NCBI GenBank assembly: GCA_023435305.1 | Contig: JAEYRV010000042.1 | Coordinates: 36,006 to 100,005, forward strand | Source of the DNA: Bacillota bacterium | Lineage (GTDB): Bacteria > Bacillota > Clostridia > Acetivibrionales > DTU013 | Reading direction: 5' to 3' | Length of the DNA: 64,000 nt | Shown: one piece after another, positions 35,895 to 45,300 of the stretch | How positions within the stretch are numbered: the first letter of the stretch is position 1 | Layout: the number at the start of each line of letters is the position of its first letter | Notes under the pieces: generated by a model | Told to the model about the DNA's origin: nothing | What the model saw: only the letters and a program-made list of their open reading frames with translations | Databases searched by the model: none | Position numbers and translations under genes: made by a program

Positions 35895-36992
35895 GTGTTC
35901 AGAGTATTGCTTGTTGATGATATGGAAATCAGCCGCAGGCAGGTCAGGAGATTGAACCTTTGGAACGGCGAAACCGGTTTCTCTATTGCGGCTGAGGCTC
36001 AAAACGGGCAGGAAGCTCTGAATTTACTCAAGCATGAACACTTCGACCTGCTCATAACTGACATTAAAATGCCTAAGGTCAATGGGATCGAGCTTCTTCG
36101 GGAAACTGCGGAAAAAGGTCTTTGCCCCTGCGTCGTGCTGCTCAGTGACTACGAGGACTTTTCCTTTGCAAAGCAGGGGATCCTTCACGGAGCATTCGAT
36201 TATCTGGGTAAACCGCCTGAATACGAGATCATGCTGGACATGCTGAAAAGGGTGGAGCAATTCCTTATCAGGAAGCAGAAAGAGGATGAACTCGTCAAAA
36301 ATCTGGCCGAGAAGCTGGAAGAGAAAATAGAGGAGGCATTTCCGTCATCAGAGCTTGAGAGCTTGATCGATGCGGTAAAAGGGATGAATCCTGACATAAA
36401 GGCGGCTGTAAGCAGCCTGACAGGCGCAATTTCGGCACTTTTCGGGAATGATGTCATAAAAGCCGGCACGGCAATGAAAAAGTCCATGACCGAACTGATC
36501 TCACAGTTAAAAGCACATTTTTCGTGGATGGATATGTTTGTAGACTGCAATAAATATAAAACTCTTGATTACATCGGAATGGATGATGTACAGACGGCTT
36601 TGGGCATCTTCGGAGCTGCCGTTGAGAGAGTGGCCCGGGAAATCGGCAGACTTGGATATGGTAATGCGGAAAACCAGATAGAGTACAGGATCTGCAATTA
36701 TGTTCTGGAAAATGTCGACAATGAGATATCCATTGAAAAAATCGCAAAGGTTTTATATATGAACCGCAAATACATAAGCGAGGTTTTCAGACAAAGAACG
36801 GGTGAGCTTTTGATCGATTATATAACCAGGGTGAAAATGACACGGGCTGCACGTCTCCTTTCCCAAGGCGCCCATAAGACATATGAGATAGCCTTGCAGC
36901 TTGGTTACCGGGATACGGAATACTTCAGCAGATTATTCAAGAAGCATATGGGAGTCAATCCGAGCGATTTCAGGAACATGAAAACCGATTAA
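35895..36992 (+). CDS. YesN-like response regulator with AraC DNA-binding domain
   Basis: A 365-residue regulator. The receiver domain (1-120) has the acidic pair DD (8-9), phospho-acceptor Asp in LLITDIKMP (about 55) and Lys in YLGKPP. A linker of about 130 residues leads to two C-terminal AraC-type helix-turn-helix motifs (ISIEKIAKVLYMNRKYISEVF and TYEIALQLGYRDTEYFSRLFKK). Such regulators usually pair with a membrane YesM kinase and control sugar or peptide uptake, but no kinase or transporter is adjacent. The GTG start at 35895 has GGAGGTGAG upstream. Confidence 0.9.
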   Translation: MFRVLLVDDMEISRRQVRRLNLWNGETGFSIAAEAQNGQEALNLLKHEHFDLLITDIKMPKVNGIELLRETAEKGLCPCVVLLSDYEDFSFAKQGILHGAFDYLGKPPEYEIMLDMLKRVEQFLIRKQKEDELVKNLAEKLEEKIEEAFPSSELESLIDAVKGMNPDIKAAVSSLTGAISALFGNDVIKAGTAMKKSMTELISQLKAHFSWMDMFVDCNKYKTLDYIGMDDVQTALGIFGAAVERVAREIGRLGYGNAENQIEYRICNYVLENVDNEISIEKIAKVLYMNRKYISEVFRQRTGELLIDYITRVKMTRAARLLSQGAHKTYEIALQLGYRDTEYFSRLFKKHMGVNPSDFRNMKTD

Positions 36993-37188
36993 GTTACTAA
37001 TTTATTATCATATGTGTTATATTCTGACATAATTCGGGGTATTAGCAAGAAATATTTCATTAAAATATATTTTTTAACAGGGTATTATAATAAAGGAATA
37101 TTATGATACCTTATTTTTTGTATTACTGAGGCGTTCAATACTTTGCTTCAATAAATTATACCTTAGAGAACAAGATTGGTGGATGAGT

Positions 37189-37581
37189 ATGGACAATGGA
37201 GCTGTACTGTCAGTTATCGTTGTAGAGGATTCACAATTTTTTGCGGATCTGGCTGTGAGGATACTGAAGAGAAGCGGGCTTAATTTTAAAAGTAAAATAG
37301 TATCATCCAGACCTGCATTGCAAAAGGCGCTGAAGGAGGACCGGTGCGACATAATTCTCAGTGATAATGCCATGCCCGGTTTTAATGCTTTAGGAGCGCT
37401 GGAGATAAAAAACAACATATGCAGTGAAATACCGTTTGTTATAGTTTCTGAAGACGTAAGCCAGAATGAGTTGGAAGAGGCTTTCGAAAAAGGCTGTGAT
37501 TCCTATCTCCCAAAGGACAGGATCACTGATTTGCCGGAGGTTGTAAGACAGGTACTGCGAGCTTTGGAATCTAAAACATAG
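37189..37581 (+). CDS. Single-domain response regulator (CheY-like receiver)
   Basis: A 130-residue receiver domain with no output domain. It has the Glu-Asp pair (VVEDSQF), the phospho-acceptor Asp in IILSDNAMP and Lys in YLPKDR. Stand-alone receivers act on partner proteins, often kinases, cyclases or flagellar parts. The ATG at 37189 with GGTGG six bases upstream is chosen over the ATG at 37183, which directly abuts that site. It is followed by abrB and then by a GGDEF-EAL protein, a possible partner. Confidence 0.85.
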   Translation: MDNGAVLSVIVVEDSQFFADLAVRILKRSGLNFKSKIVSSRPALQKALKEDRCDIILSDNAMPGFNALGALEIKNNICSEIPFVIVSEDVSQNELEEAFEKGCDSYLPKDRITDLPEVVRQVLRALESKT

Positions 37582-37626
37582 ATGTCAGCACGAAATCACA
37601 TAAACGATCTGAAAGGGGGTGAACAA

Positions 37627-37866
37627 ATGAAGTCCACTGGTATAGTAAGAAAAGTTGATGAATTGGGAAGAGTCGTTCTACCGATTGAGTTGAGAAGAAC
37701 ATTGGACATTGCTGAGAAGGATGCATTGGAAATATTTATCGATGGTGCAAATATAATATTGAAGAAATATGAACCGGCTTGTATATTCTGTGGCGATGCC
37801 AAGGACGTCATTAACTATAAGGGCAAAAACATATGCTCTGCTTGTATGAAGGAACTCAAGGCTTAA
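37627..37866 (+). CDS. abrB: AbrB family transition-state regulator with C-terminal zinc ribbon
   Basis: A 79-residue DNA-binding protein. The SpoVT/AbrB swapped-hairpin domain (1-48, TGIVRKVDELGRVVLPIELRR) is followed by a short C-terminal region with two CxxC pairs (CIFC and CSAC), likely binding zinc, as in clostridial AbrB. AbrB proteins repress stationary-phase and sporulation genes, and in clostridia affect solventogenesis. The ATG at 37627 follows AAGGGGGTG and gives the canonical N-terminus; an in-frame codon at 37582 would overlap the region just after the receiver gene. Confidence 0.93.
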   Translation: MKSTGIVRKVDELGRVVLPIELRRTLDIAEKDALEIFIDGANIILKKYEPACIFCGDAKDVINYKGKNICSACMKELKA

Positions 37867-37899
37867 GCTGTTAACAGGCAAGTATCCTGATTTCTGATA

Positions 37900-38005
37900 G
37901 AGGCAATTTGTTCGGTCATACAGGATGGAGGACAAATTGCTTCTATTATGATAAGGGATGTACACTTTTCAACAGGGCGGGAGGCAACTGCCGCCTTGTC
38001 ATTTT
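37900..38005 (+). promoter_or_regulatory. Structured leader before the GGDEF-EAL gene
   Basis: Arms at 37900-37911 and 37932-37943 form a 12-bp stem with one G-T pair and a 20-base loop; 30 bases on, a GGCGG/CCGCC hairpin (37976-37995) is followed by a T-rich stretch (TTGTCATTTTATT), resembling an intrinsic terminator. Tandem hairpins ending in a terminator-like element suggest attenuation or the end of the abrB transcript. It does not match the conserved bases of c-di-GMP riboswitches. Confidence 0.45.
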
Positions 38006-38039
38006 ATTAGATTTATCAGAGGGTGGTTTTCTGAAGGCA

Positions 38040-40679
38040 GTGAAGAAGAATAATGTGAAGAACAATTTACTAAAAAGAACTTTACAGATCATGGCTATAG
38101 CTTTGATAACAGGACTCCTGTTTTATTATGCCGTTACAAGGATACTTGTATTTGATATGGAGAACTCCCTCATAAGGTATGCAAATCAAGGGGCGGCAAC
38201 TGTCAGCAGCTACGTTCAGGGTCGCTTGTCGGAGACAAGGTCGATCGCTGCCAACAGTATTATCAGTGATACCTCGCTACCGATAGAACAGCGGCTCGAT
38301 GAGCTTCGACAACAACTGCGCCTCGATAAATACAGAAGGCTTAGCATTGCTGATACGAATGGCAAATCTATAACTACAGATGGAGTAGAACTTAATATTC
38401 TGGACAGAGTGTACTATAAAAGAGCAATGGCCGGAGAGTCTGTGGTATCTGACCCGTTTAAAAGCCGGGTAGATGGCTCGATGGTTATTACATTTGCAGT
38501 TCCCATATATAATGAAGGGGAAACGGCAGGGGTGCTTTATGCCACCTATGATGCAGATGTTATCAGTACCATCACAGATCAAATACAGCTCAATGACAGC
38601 GGATATACTTTTATAATCAATGGGCAGGGCAATATCATCGCACACAAGAACAGACAGCTTGTTTACGATGTTGAGAATGAGATACAGAACTCCAGTGAAA
38701 TCGAAGAGCTTGACATGCTTGCTGGGCTTGAGAAAAGGATGATCGCAGGCGAAAGCGGTACCGGGGAATATATTTACAATGGTGAAAAGCGATTCATGGG
38801 CTTTTGCCCGATTGAAAATACAGACTGGTCTATAGCGGTGACCGCCCCAAAGAATGAGGTATTCAGCAAGCTCAATATTGTATTTGTCATACTTTTGGTA
38901 TTTATTCTGACCATGTCATTCATTATCGCATTCATCATGTCCCGTACCAGACTTCTTAAAATCGATTTACAGAGGCAGCAGGTCAATACATACAGGATTG
39001 CTGATTTCACAAATCTCATCGCATTCTCCATAAAACGTGATGGAACCATATTGTCATCAAACAGGTATGCAGAGGATATTCTGCTGTACTTCGACAAATA
39101 TGGACCAAACAAGGTGCGTAATTTGTTTGAACTTCTATCTGAAGATGATAAGAAAACGCTGATGGGATCCATCGGAAATGTCAGCGCCAATGACAGCAAT
39201 ATTAGCTTCGAGTTTGCCCTCAGCAGGGGCGACAGCAAGATAATCCATATTTACTGCAACGCCATCGAGGACAAGGATACGGAGGGTATTGTTGAGATCC
39301 TTGGTATCGATATAACTCAGAGAGTGATTCAGGAAAATATACTTCAGGACAGCTTTGAAGAGCTTACGGTCGTGTACGATGAACTGGCTGCTACTGAAGA
39401 AACTATAAGGCAGCTGGCATACAAGGATCAGCTCACAGGTCTTCCAAACAGGGCAGCACTGTTCAATGAGGTAGGAAAGGTTATTTCCAGCCTTGGAGAA
39501 GCTGATAAATGTGCGCTGCTGTACCTGGACATGGACAACTTTAAATATATCAACGATTCCTTCAGCCATTCCATTGGGGATATGCTTTTGGTGGAAATCG
39601 GAAGACGAATCAGGGATACCTTCAAGGATAACGAGATGATTGCCAGATTTGAAGGCGATGAGTTTGTTGTTTTCATAAGGAAGATATTTTCCATCGAGGA
39701 TCTGAACACGAAAATCACCATGGCCATGAAGATGTTCGAAGAGCCGTTCAATGTCATGAGAAATCATTTCCATGTGTCAGCCAGCTGCGGTATATGCATC
39801 TATCCCGATCATGCTTCATCCATCGAGGATATGATGAAGAGCTCGGATGTTGCGATGTATCATGCGAAAAAAGAGGGTAAAAATACACATATCATGTTCA
39901 GGCAGGAAATGAACGATGAATTCGCCGAGAGGATCGAGATGGAAAACGGGCTGAGGCGTGCTATCGAGAATGAAGAGTTCATCCTGTATTACCAGCCCCA
40001 GGTCGATCTGATGTCACGCAGCATAGTAAGCTTTGAAGCACTGCTCAGGTGGGTCCACCCCGAGCGGGGCATTGTTTCGCCTTTGAAGTTTATCAGTGTC
40101 GCAGAGGAAACCGGTCTGATCGTACAAATTGGAAGATGGGTACTGAAAACTGCATGTGAGTTCATCGTAAATCTAAACAAACGCTCAGGCAAGGAGTATT
40201 GCATATCTGTGAATATTTCTGTCGTTCAGCTCATGCAGGCAGACTTTGTCAGCATGGTCGGGGAAACACTGAAAAACACGGGCATTGCGCCGTCGCTGCT
40301 TGAATTGGAGATAACGGAGTCAAAGCTTGTCGAGACTGTCGACATCAACCTGCAGAAGCTTCATGAACTCAGAAAAATGGGAGTACGTTTCTCGATAGAT
40401 GATTTTGGAAAGGGCTTCTCATCATTGAGCTATCTCAAACAGCTGCCCGTAAATACGCTGAAGATAGATAAATGCTTCGTTGATGATATACCTGACAATG
40501 ATAACAGCATGATAGAATCCATAATCCATATAGGTCATAAGCGTAATCTGCTTGTGGTTGCCGAAGGCGTGGAAAAGAAGGAGCAGTTCGAGTATCTTGT
40601 AAAACACAAATGTGACATGGTACAGGGCTACTACTGCTCAAAGCCGGTTTCGGAAGAAGATGTAAAAGGAATACTTTAG
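38040..40679 (+). CDS. Membrane GGDEF-EAL c-di-GMP signalling protein with dCache sensor
   Basis: About 879 residues. An N-terminal membrane segment, an extracellular double-Cache-type sensor (about 45-270, DPFKSRVDGSMVITFAVPI), a second membrane segment (about 283-305), a PAS-like region, then GGDEF (about 460-625) and EAL (about 635-879) domains. The GGDEF signature reads FEGDEF, with Glu for the first Gly, and no RxxD inhibitory site is seen. The EAL domain keeps FEALLRW, EITES, DDFG, and AEGVE, so phosphodiesterase activity is likely. The start is uncertain: GTG 38040 is the first plausible one after GAGGGTGG; another GTG lies at 38055. Confidence 0.88.
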   Translation: MKKNNVKNNLLKRTLQIMAIALITGLLFYYAVTRILVFDMENSLIRYANQGAATVSSYVQGRLSETRSIAANSIISDTSLPIEQRLDELRQQLRLDKYRRLSIADTNGKSITTDGVELNILDRVYYKRAMAGESVVSDPFKSRVDGSMVITFAVPIYNEGETAGVLYATYDADVISTITDQIQLNDSGYTFIINGQGNIIAHKNRQLVYDVENEIQNSSEIEELDMLAGLEKRMIAGESGTGEYIYNGEKRFMGFCPIENTDWSIAVTAPKNEVFSKLNIVFVILLVFILTMSFIIAFIMSRTRLLKIDLQRQQVNTYRIADFTNLIAFSIKRDGTILSSNRYAEDILLYFDKYGPNKVRNLFELLSEDDKKTLMGSIGNVSANDSNISFEFALSRGDSKIIHIYCNAIEDKDTEGIVEILGIDITQRVIQENILQDSFEELTVVYDELAATEETIRQLAYKDQLTGLPNRAALFNEVGKVISSLGEADKCALLYLDMDNFKYINDSFSHSIGDMLLVEIGRRIRDTFKDNEMIARFEGDEFVVFIRKIFSIEDLNTKITMAMKMFEEPFNVMRNHFHVSASCGICIYPDHASSIEDMMKSSDVAMYHAKKEGKNTHIMFRQEMNDEFAERIEMENGLRRAIENEEFILYYQPQVDLMSRSIVSFEALLRWVHPERGIVSPLKFISVAEETGLIVQIGRWVLKTACEFIVNLNKRSGKEYCISVNISVVQLMQADFVSMVGETLKNTGIAPSLLELEITESKLVETVDINLQKLHELRKMGVRFSIDDFGKGFSSLSYLKQLPVNTLKIDKCFVDDIPDNDNSMIESIIHIGHKRNLLVVAEGVEKKEQFEYLVKHKCDMVQGYYCSKPVSEEDVKGIL

Positions 40680-40699
40680 CTGTTGTTGAAGAAATAAAG

Positions 40700-40776
40700 T
40701 TATCCACACATTACAGCCCTAAATATTTGGGTTATGCACAGACTTATCAACATTATCCACAGGAACATTTCCACAA
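40700..40776 (+). promoter_or_regulatory. Cluster of five DnaA-box-like 9-mers
   Basis: TTATCCACA at 40700 and 40753, TTATGCACA at 40732, TTATCAACA at 40744 and TTTCCACAA at 40768 all read in the same direction within 77 bases. The first three types match the DnaA consensus TTATNCACA exactly or with one change. No dnaA gene is nearby, so this is probably a DnaA-binding regulatory or titration site. Confidence 0.7.
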
Positions 40777-40907
40777 AACGAGTGTTCTGAGGATATCTTT
40801 TTCATGGATTATCAGACATTCATACCGGTATTTAGTATTATTCATTAGAACCGTGGCTGTTCTTTACAGCCGGGCAATACTAATATCGATATGTTGGAGG
40901 TAATTAT

Positions 40908-41429
40908 ATGAGAAGGAGTAACACATCTCTCGGAGGACTGCTGATAATCGCGGGAGGGATCCTGCTGGCAGCGCGCATTTTGTTCAAAAATCCTTTATTT
41001 TCCCTAGATGCAGGCGACTTCTGGCCTATAATAATATTCCTTGTAGGCGCGGGTTTCGAGCTTGCATACTATATTCCGCTTAAGGCGCCGGGACTTCTTG
41101 TGCCCGGAGGGATACTGACCACCTACAGCCTGCTCTTTTTCTTTGAGACAGCCACAAACTGGAGGTTTGCAGCTGTCACCTGGCCGGTATACCTGATAGG
41201 TGTTGCAGTAGGCCTGTTCCAGCTTTATCTGCACAACGGACGACCGAGAGGTCTTATGACGGCAATCGCCATTATCGGCGGTATAGCTGTGGGGTGCTTT
41301 ATTGTAATGTGCTTCAGGTTTATGCTGGGAATCGTCGATCTGGGAGTGCTCATACCAATAGTACTGCTTGTGGGAGGCCTGGTACTTGTCTCCAGAAAAA
41401 GGTCAGGCGCCGGTTCGGGCAGTTGGTAA
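40908..41429 (+). CDS. Small polytopic membrane protein, LiaI/DUF5668-like
   Basis: A 173-residue protein with about five membrane segments spread over its full length and a glycine-rich, Arg-containing tail (VSRKRSGAGSGSW). The start NTSLGGLLIIAGGILLAARILFKNP resembles the LiaI/LiaF transmembrane-5 group (DUF5668), found in envelope stress systems, but there is no LiaF domain. TTGGAGGT precedes the ATG. It stands alone after the DnaA-box cluster. Function unknown. Confidence 0.7.
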   Translation: MRRSNTSLGGLLIIAGGILLAARILFKNPLFSLDAGDFWPIIIFLVGAGFELAYYIPLKAPGLLVPGGILTTYSLLFFFETATNWRFAAVTWPVYLIGVAVGLFQLYLHNGRPRGLMTAIAIIGGIAVGCFIVMCFRFMLGIVDLGVLIPIVLLVGGLVLVSRKRSGAGSGSW

Positions 41430-41459
41430 TGCATTCTGACGAAACAAGCTGAAAAGGGC

Positions 41460-41490
41460 AAAAAAGTTGGTTAGTCTGGCGACTAACCAT
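41460..41490 (-). terminator. Terminator of the shikimate-kinase-like gene
   Basis: On the minus strand a perfect 9-bp stem (TGGTTAGTC with GACTAACCA, loop GCCA) is followed by ACTTTTTTG. Confidence 0.85.
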
Positions 41491-41493
41491 GTA

Positions 41494-41543
41494 AAGGGGG
41501 TCAAAATGTATTTTGTGAGGTCACAATTATTATTGACCCCTTT
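41494..41543. repeat. Inverted repeat next to the shikimate-kinase-like stop codon
   Basis: AAAGGGGGTCAA (41494) and TTGACCCCTTT (41533) pair with a single unpaired G. The right arm overlaps the stop codon of the minus-strand gene. It lies between that stop and its terminator and could form a second stem. Confidence 0.6.
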
Positions 41544-42066
41544 AGCATTCTTTTATACACAAATCAAGAAATTTTTCTTTTATTTCTGTTATTATGGTCT
41601 CTATGTGCTTTTTTGAGCAATCGATTTCTACATCCGCATACTTTTTATAGAGGGGCATCCTTTCCTCATAGAGCGCTGTCACCGATTGGCCGGGCTGCAT
41701 GGCGATGCCCCGGGTATGGATGTTCTTTAATCTGCGCTCCAGCTGATACATTTTTGTGTTCAGGAAGAACAGCACTCCTCCGGATTTCAGACGGTCCATT
41801 GCTGCGCTGCTGTAGATCACGCTTCCGCCTGTGGCAATGACATGGTTCGTCAGATCAAGCTCCATTACTATACGTTCTTCTATTTTAATAAAACCTTCTA
41901 TTCCGTTTTTTTCTATCAGGTCCTGCAGATAGCTGTTCTCCTGCCGCTGGATCAGCAGATCAGTGTCAGCAAACGGCATCTTCAGAGCTTTTGCAAGCAA
42001 TACGCCCACTGTGCTCTTGCCGGCTCCCGGCATTCCTATCAAAACCAGATTCTTGTTTTCTGTCAT
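41542..42066 (-). CDS. Shikimate-kinase-like P-loop kinase, divergent
   Basis: A 174-residue protein of the shikimate kinase fold. Walker A GMPGAGKST (11-19), the DTD motif (34-36) and Arg136 in EERMPLY are kept. However, the shikimate-binding FRxxE motif reads FIKIE (59-63), with Ile60 for Arg, and the third Gly of the GGG motif is Ser82. Both are normally contacts to shikimate. It may phosphorylate another substrate or be a relaxed aroK; no aromatic genes lie nearby. GAGGCGG precedes the ATG. It is monocistronic with its own terminator. Confidence 0.7.
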   Translation of the reverse strand: MTENKNLVLIGMPGAGKSTVGVLLAKALKMPFADTDLLIQRQENSYLQDLIEKNGIEGFIKIEERIVMELDLTNHVIATGGSVIYSSAAMDRLKSGGVLFFLNTKMYQLERRLKNIHTRGIAMQPGQSVTALYEERMPLYKKYADVEIDCSKKHIETIITEIKEKFLDLCIKEC

Positions 42067-42257
42067 ACCGACCGCCTCATTTATGAAAAATAAATCGTTT
42101 CATGCCAATACTATATCATAGATGCAGCTTACAGAAAATGCTCAGATATTGCTATCAAATGTGGGAGTTCCCTATCAGCAAACAGCGGTAAAGCAAGAGT
42201 AACATTACAACTATATTAAATTTACCCATTTCATACTGCCAGACCCCCGGACAGCAT

Positions 42258-42284
42258 TAATTCATGCCGCGTTGCTGCCGATAA
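42258..42284 (+). promoter_or_regulatory. Possible sigma-D (flagellar-type) promoter before the giant gene
   Basis: TAATTCAT and GCCGATAA are separated by 11 bases. The second block matches the sigma-D minus-10 well; the first agrees only partly with TAAAGTTT. It lies 39 bases before the start codon at 42323. Confidence 0.35.
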
Positions 42285-42322
42285 ATATATAGGAGTTTCT
42301 ATAACCGGAGGTCTTTAGACAT

Positions 42323-45300
42323 ATGAAACGTTCAAAAAAGTATATTGCTTTATTTGTTGTAACAGCATTTATATTTACTATATTTGCAGGCCTTTCCACA
42401 GCATCATATGCTGCCGTTGTGCCTGTCACTGTATCTGTACAAAGCTTTACAGACGGAGTGCTGACTATACGATGGACTCAGCCGGCTGGTACAAAGGGCG
42501 CAATCATAACCTATCATGTGCCCGACAATAGTGACAATGCATCACTGGCGCCAACGATATACGTTGTAGGTGATTCGAAGGCTGAGATCAGGGATCTTAA
42601 GGCAGACTACATATATGATATCAATGTTGCTTTATACGGAGCATTGGATGCCGGAAACCTGCCAACCGGAGATCAAACCGGAGAAGGGCTGCTGTTCTTT
42701 CTGCCTTCCATAACATTTAAGGCTGCTGCAGTTGCTCCTGCTCCATCCTTTGAACCTGTTTCCGGAGGCGGCCGCGAGTCAGGTACAAAACCCAAGCTGA
42801 AACTCAGCTGGAAAATTCCAAAGGCGTTTTTTGACCCGAACTATCTGACGGCGCCGCATGCAGGCTATTTAGACCCCAATCCCGGTAATAACGTATTTGC
42901 AGAGGCTTCTACAGATGATGTCAAGCAATTCATGGAAAAATCATTGAATGATATATATACCGACAGCCCTCGTGATCTGGATACACTGAATTTCAGGATA
43001 AATATATCCAGCCGGCTCAACCTGCTCAATTCAGGTTCATCACAGGCGGCCATACTGGTTGATCAGTCAATTGCTGCCGCTGGTGTATATGAAGCATATG
43101 TCTCCGGGACTACAAATCCAAGGGCTGTTGTTACAGCCCCTGATTCTCAGGGCTTCAGGAGCATACAGTTGGAGGGAAGAGCTGACACATCAGCAGCCAT
43201 GCCTCCCGATATAGCCGGGGACGATATTCTTCCGGACAACGAAATACTTCCGGGTACGGTTTATTACATGAACATAAAGCCGATTTACAAGAATGCGGCC
43301 GGGGATATCGGAACAGGGTCCGCCGTTTCCGTCGGTGACACGGCCGGCCAGAACGGCAGTATGCTTTTTGGTGAAAGAGCATACGTAAATACGCCGATAC
43401 GCTTTCAACTGACAAAGGACAGCGCTAACAATATCTACATAAAAATATATAAGATCAATCAGGGCAGCCTTGATCTTCCAAGGCTTTATTATGAAGTGCA
43501 GGTCACGGATGACCCTTCCATGCAGGGTGACTGGGAAATCAAAAAAACAATGGATGACTCTTATTTTAGCGGAGACTTTGCCGTCACGGTATTATCCGGG
43601 GTCAATCCCAACAATACTATCTATTATAAAGTGGTCGTAAAGTCGGAGAATCCTGTGGACAGGCTGGAATCATTGGCATTGCCATATGCTCTGACAATAG
43701 ACACAAGCAGGCCGCCGCTGCCAATGAACATAGCGGTCAACAACAGAGAACTGAATATCGGAGTGGTTGGCCAACCCACTGCCGATGATATCACAGTTAA
43801 ATCTACTGATGTGACTTTTTCGTGGGAAAAGCCGCTTAATTGGGACAGCATAAAAAATGATTTATATTTTCACTTCCTGATCAGTACCAGTCAAGCGGAT
43901 CTGCCTTCAAAAGCGCCGATTTTTATTGACGGGAAGCTGTGGGGCGCGGAAGAGGGCTATGATGTAAAATATCGAATGGTCAAATATATAAGCGCCCTGT
44001 CACCTAAGATAAGGGATACAGGCAACAGGCTCGAATTCACACTGGATGGATTTGACCTCTTCACCTGGGAGGACTTTGACGAAGGTACGAGTAATGTGAC
44101 CATGGGTACAATACCGAGATCACCCGGCGATGCAACATATCCCGGATTTCTTTTGCCAAATACAGTTTATTACCTCCAGATGTATACAACCTCAGCAATT
44201 GATGCGGCCGCTGCGGGTAATGCAGACCCTGATGAGATGTCCGACAGATCCATTATAACAAGCTTTACAACATTAAATGGCGTAGAGCTGGACGTACCGC
44301 TCCCAATGAGCTTTGAGCTTGAAAACAACGGTAAGATGATATATGGAGCCAGAGAGGTCAATTATATTGACCTGAGATTCGACAAGGTATCGAATCTGGA
44401 CTGGAGGAATTATACAACGAACTATAATGAACTGGAATATAAATATGATATATACTACGACATATACATGAATTCCAGGACCAACACCCAGTTCACGCTG
44501 GTCGGAACGACCCAGGTGCTGAACGGTGATGTGGGCTTTACTGGAGCCGATGACCTCCAGAGTACATCCGTAATAGCAAAGATCAGCCGGTTTACCGCAG
44601 GCAGTCCGGCATATGATCTTTTTGGACCTGAGCTGCTTGCGAATACTACTTACTATTTTCTTGTAAGGACCAGGCTGTCAGTGACCAGAAGATCCGACGG
44701 ATCGCAGGCAGAAGTCAAGGAGTCAATTAACACTGCCGTTCTTCCGGTCACGACTATCCTGCTGGCTGTAAAGCCCCCGGATGACAGTAAAAGGAAGCCG
44801 CTGGCGCCGACTGACTTTAATATAGCGGTGAACGGCAGCGGAAATCAGATGATCTCCGGCAGCAGCGTAACCTTCCGCTGGCAGCAGCAGGAGGGCGATG
44901 TCGTTTACCAGCTGATCAGGACAACGGGTAAGGTAGATCCTACAGCAGACCCGCCGGAGTATGAAAGCGATCCGGAATACATCAGCTTTCTGAACGAGTA
45001 CGGAAGGCCTGTCGGAAATGATCCCGACAGGATGGCCGTATATCTGGATCCGACCGGCAGCTATGATTATGGAGGAAAACTCACCATTGCTGATGGTGTT
45101 TGTACCTTCACCGTGGACAGGGCGCTGTTCCCAAACAAGCTCTACTATTTCAGCCTGAAGACGGTAAGGGTGGACAATGCCAGAGAGCTGCTGGAGCCTT
45201 CCTCGGAAAGCGTCTGGGTATCGATCCCTGTCACCACCTCCATCATTGATCCGCCTTCATCACTGGAGGTCGTACAGATCCCTGAGCTGGGCTTTTGGTG

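Noticed and set aside
37900..38005. c-di-GMP riboswitch before the GGDEF-EAL gene
   Set aside because: The conserved bases of the class I and II aptamers are not found, though hairpins exist.
40700..40776. Chromosomal replication origin
   Set aside because: No dnaA, dnaN, recF or gyrase genes are near; only the boxes are present.
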